The notes under the pieces were generated by a model. It searched no databases. It had not been told where the DNA came from and saw nothing but the letters and a program-made list of their open reading frames with translations. Below are positions 6,440 to 6,832 of a DNA stretch of 6,832 bases, in pieces. The position numbers and the translations under genes were made by a program. Each line of letters opens with the position of its first letter. Within the stretch, counting starts at the first letter, position 1. The DNA comes from Flavobacteriaceae bacterium (GTDB lineage Bacteria > Bacteroidota > Bacteroidia > Flavobacteriales > Flavobacteriaceae). The stretch is from the NCBI GenBank assembly GCA_947482805.1, contig CANKLK010000112.1:1-6832 (forward strand). Direction: 5' to 3'.

Positions 6440-6465
6440 GTGGTATTTTGTGGTAAATTGTGGTA
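6440..6465 (+). promoter_or_regulatory. Probable MraZ operator: three GTGGTA repeats at 10-bp spacing
   Basis: GTGGTA occurs at 6440-6445, 6450-6455 and 6460-6465, each separated by four AT bases, so the copies lie on the same DNA face. MraZ is known to bind closely spaced direct repeats in its own promoter (TGGGN units separated by 5 nt in E. coli; AAAGTGKCW repeats in Mollicutes). The first copy here is preceded by AAA, giving AAAGTGGTA, close to the Mollicute box. The array ends 10 bases before the -7 box, so it covers the -33 region. MraZ binding should therefore hinder polymerase and give autoregulation of the dcw cluster (inference). Confidence 0.82.
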
Positions 6466-6475
6466 ATTATTTTTA

Positions 6476-6483
6476 TATTTTTG
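6476..6483 (+). promoter_or_regulatory. -7 promoter box for mraZ
   Basis: TATTTTTG matches TAnnTTTG exactly, 23 bases before the TTG start of mraZ, implying a leader under about 20 bases. Candidate TTG elements at 6448-6450 and 6458-6460 give spacers of 25 and 15, neither ideal; both are embedded in the GTGGTA array. Confidence 0.6.
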
Positions 6484-6506
6484 CTCGTAACTATAATAAA
6501 ACCAAA

Positions 6507-6832
6507 TTGAATACCATAATCGGGACATACGAATGTAAAGTTGATGCCAAGGGAAGACTCATGATTCCTTCGGCATTAAAGAAGCAACTTGCTAATTTCC
6601 TGCAAGATGGCTTTGTCTTAAAGCGTTCTGTTTTTCAACCTTGTTTAGAGTTATATCCGATGACAGAGTGGAATTTGATGATGCAAAAAATCAACAAATT
6701 GAACCGCTTTGTAAAGAAAAACAACGACTTCATTCGTCGGTTTACCGCTGGAGTAAAAGTGGTAGAAGTTGATGATTTAGGAAGGTTGTTAATTCCAAAA
6801 GATTTAGTAGGCTTTAGTAAAATCTCCAAAGA
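6507..6832 (+). CDS. mraZ: Transcriptional regulator MraZ, 3'-truncated, TTG start
   Basis: MraZ is a DNA-binding protein of the SpoVT-AbrB type, the first gene of the division/cell wall (dcw) cluster in many bacteria and a regulator of that cluster. The visible 108 residues contain two AbrB-like motifs: VDAKGRLMIP with Asp13, Gly16, Arg17, and VDDLGRLLIP with Asp89, Gly92, Arg93. This is the tandem DxxGR signature of the family; about 40-50 residues are missing past the right edge. No ATG precedes the first motif in frame. The first Met codon (6561) lies inside that motif, so TTG at 6507, giving (M)NTIIGTYECKVD, is the best start. The frame stays open upstream with a GTG at 6450, but that lies in the operator and upstream of the -7 box. 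The next gene outside the window is probably rsmH/mraW. Confidence 0.93.
   Translation, partial: MNTIIGTYECKVDAKGRLMIPSALKKQLANFLQDGFVLKRSVFQPCLELYPMTEWNLMMQKINKLNRFVKKNNDFIRRFTAGVKVVEVDDLGRLLIPKDLVGFSKISK

Larger units (their letters stand above)
6150..6506. other. Divergent intergenic region between hydrolase and mraZ (357 bp)
   Basis: The left end holds the hydrolase -7 box and the right end the mraZ repeat array and -7 box. Between about 6186 and 6410 I find only AT-rich sequence. There is no convincing ORF, no GC-rich hairpin and no RNA gene. A TAGGTTTT at 6392-6399 (seven of eight to the -7 consensus) could be a further promoter but has no supporting -33 element. The length is large compared with the 48-91 bp gaps elsewhere in the window, so additional regulatory content is possible. 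Confidence 0.6.

Noticed and set aside
6635..6829. 64-codon minus-strand ORF opposite mraZ
   Set aside because: It is the complement of the conserved MraZ coding sequence.
1..6832. Defence system, mobile element, CRISPR array or biosynthetic cluster
   Set aside because: Nearly all coding space is taken by recognised housekeeping or motility genes. No transposase, integrase, spacer array, tRNA or flanking repeats were seen.

Overview
The window looks like a chromosomal core region of a gliding flavobacterium (Flavobacterium or a close relative). It is AT-rich, has no evident Shine-Dalgarno sequences, and carries several copies of the Bacteroidetes -7 promoter motif TAnnTTTG. It also holds gldB and gldC, motility genes specific to the Bacteroidetes. 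Genus-level placement is inference from gene content and protein resemblance; no search was run.

Layout, left to right. (1) The 3' nine-tenths of dnaG (primase) on the + strand, cut by the window edge, ends at a strong hairpin terminator. (2) The same hairpin appears to stop a converging minus-strand gene for a NarL/FixJ-type response regulator. (3) Upstream of that regulator, also on the minus strand, is nadE (ammonia-dependent NAD+ synthetase). (4) A 91-bp divergent promoter region with two back-to-back -7 boxes forming a near-perfect 16-bp palindrome separates nadE from the + strand gldB-gldC pair, whose coding regions overlap by 8 bp. (5) gldC converges, with a 5-bp gap, on the minus-strand gene for the ribosome-assembly GTPase EngB/YsxC. 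EngB lies downstream of an alpha/beta hydrolase gene; the 48-bp gap between them contains what looks like a remnant of a dispersed GTCATTGCGAGG-type repeat. (6) A 357-bp AT-rich divergent region leads to mraZ on the + strand, cut by the right edge. mraZ normally opens the division and cell wall (dcw) cluster. Directly upstream are three GTGGTA repeats with exact 10-bp spacing, very likely the MraZ operator.

Functionally this is housekeeping DNA: replication priming, NAD synthesis, gliding/type IX secretion support, ribosome assembly, and entry to the dcw cluster. I see no mobile element, tRNA/rRNA, CRISPR array, defence system or biosynthetic cluster, and no previously undescribed multi-gene system. 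The most informative signals are regulatory: the mraZ repeat array with a -7 box and a TTG start, and the palindromic divergent promoter between nadE and gldB.
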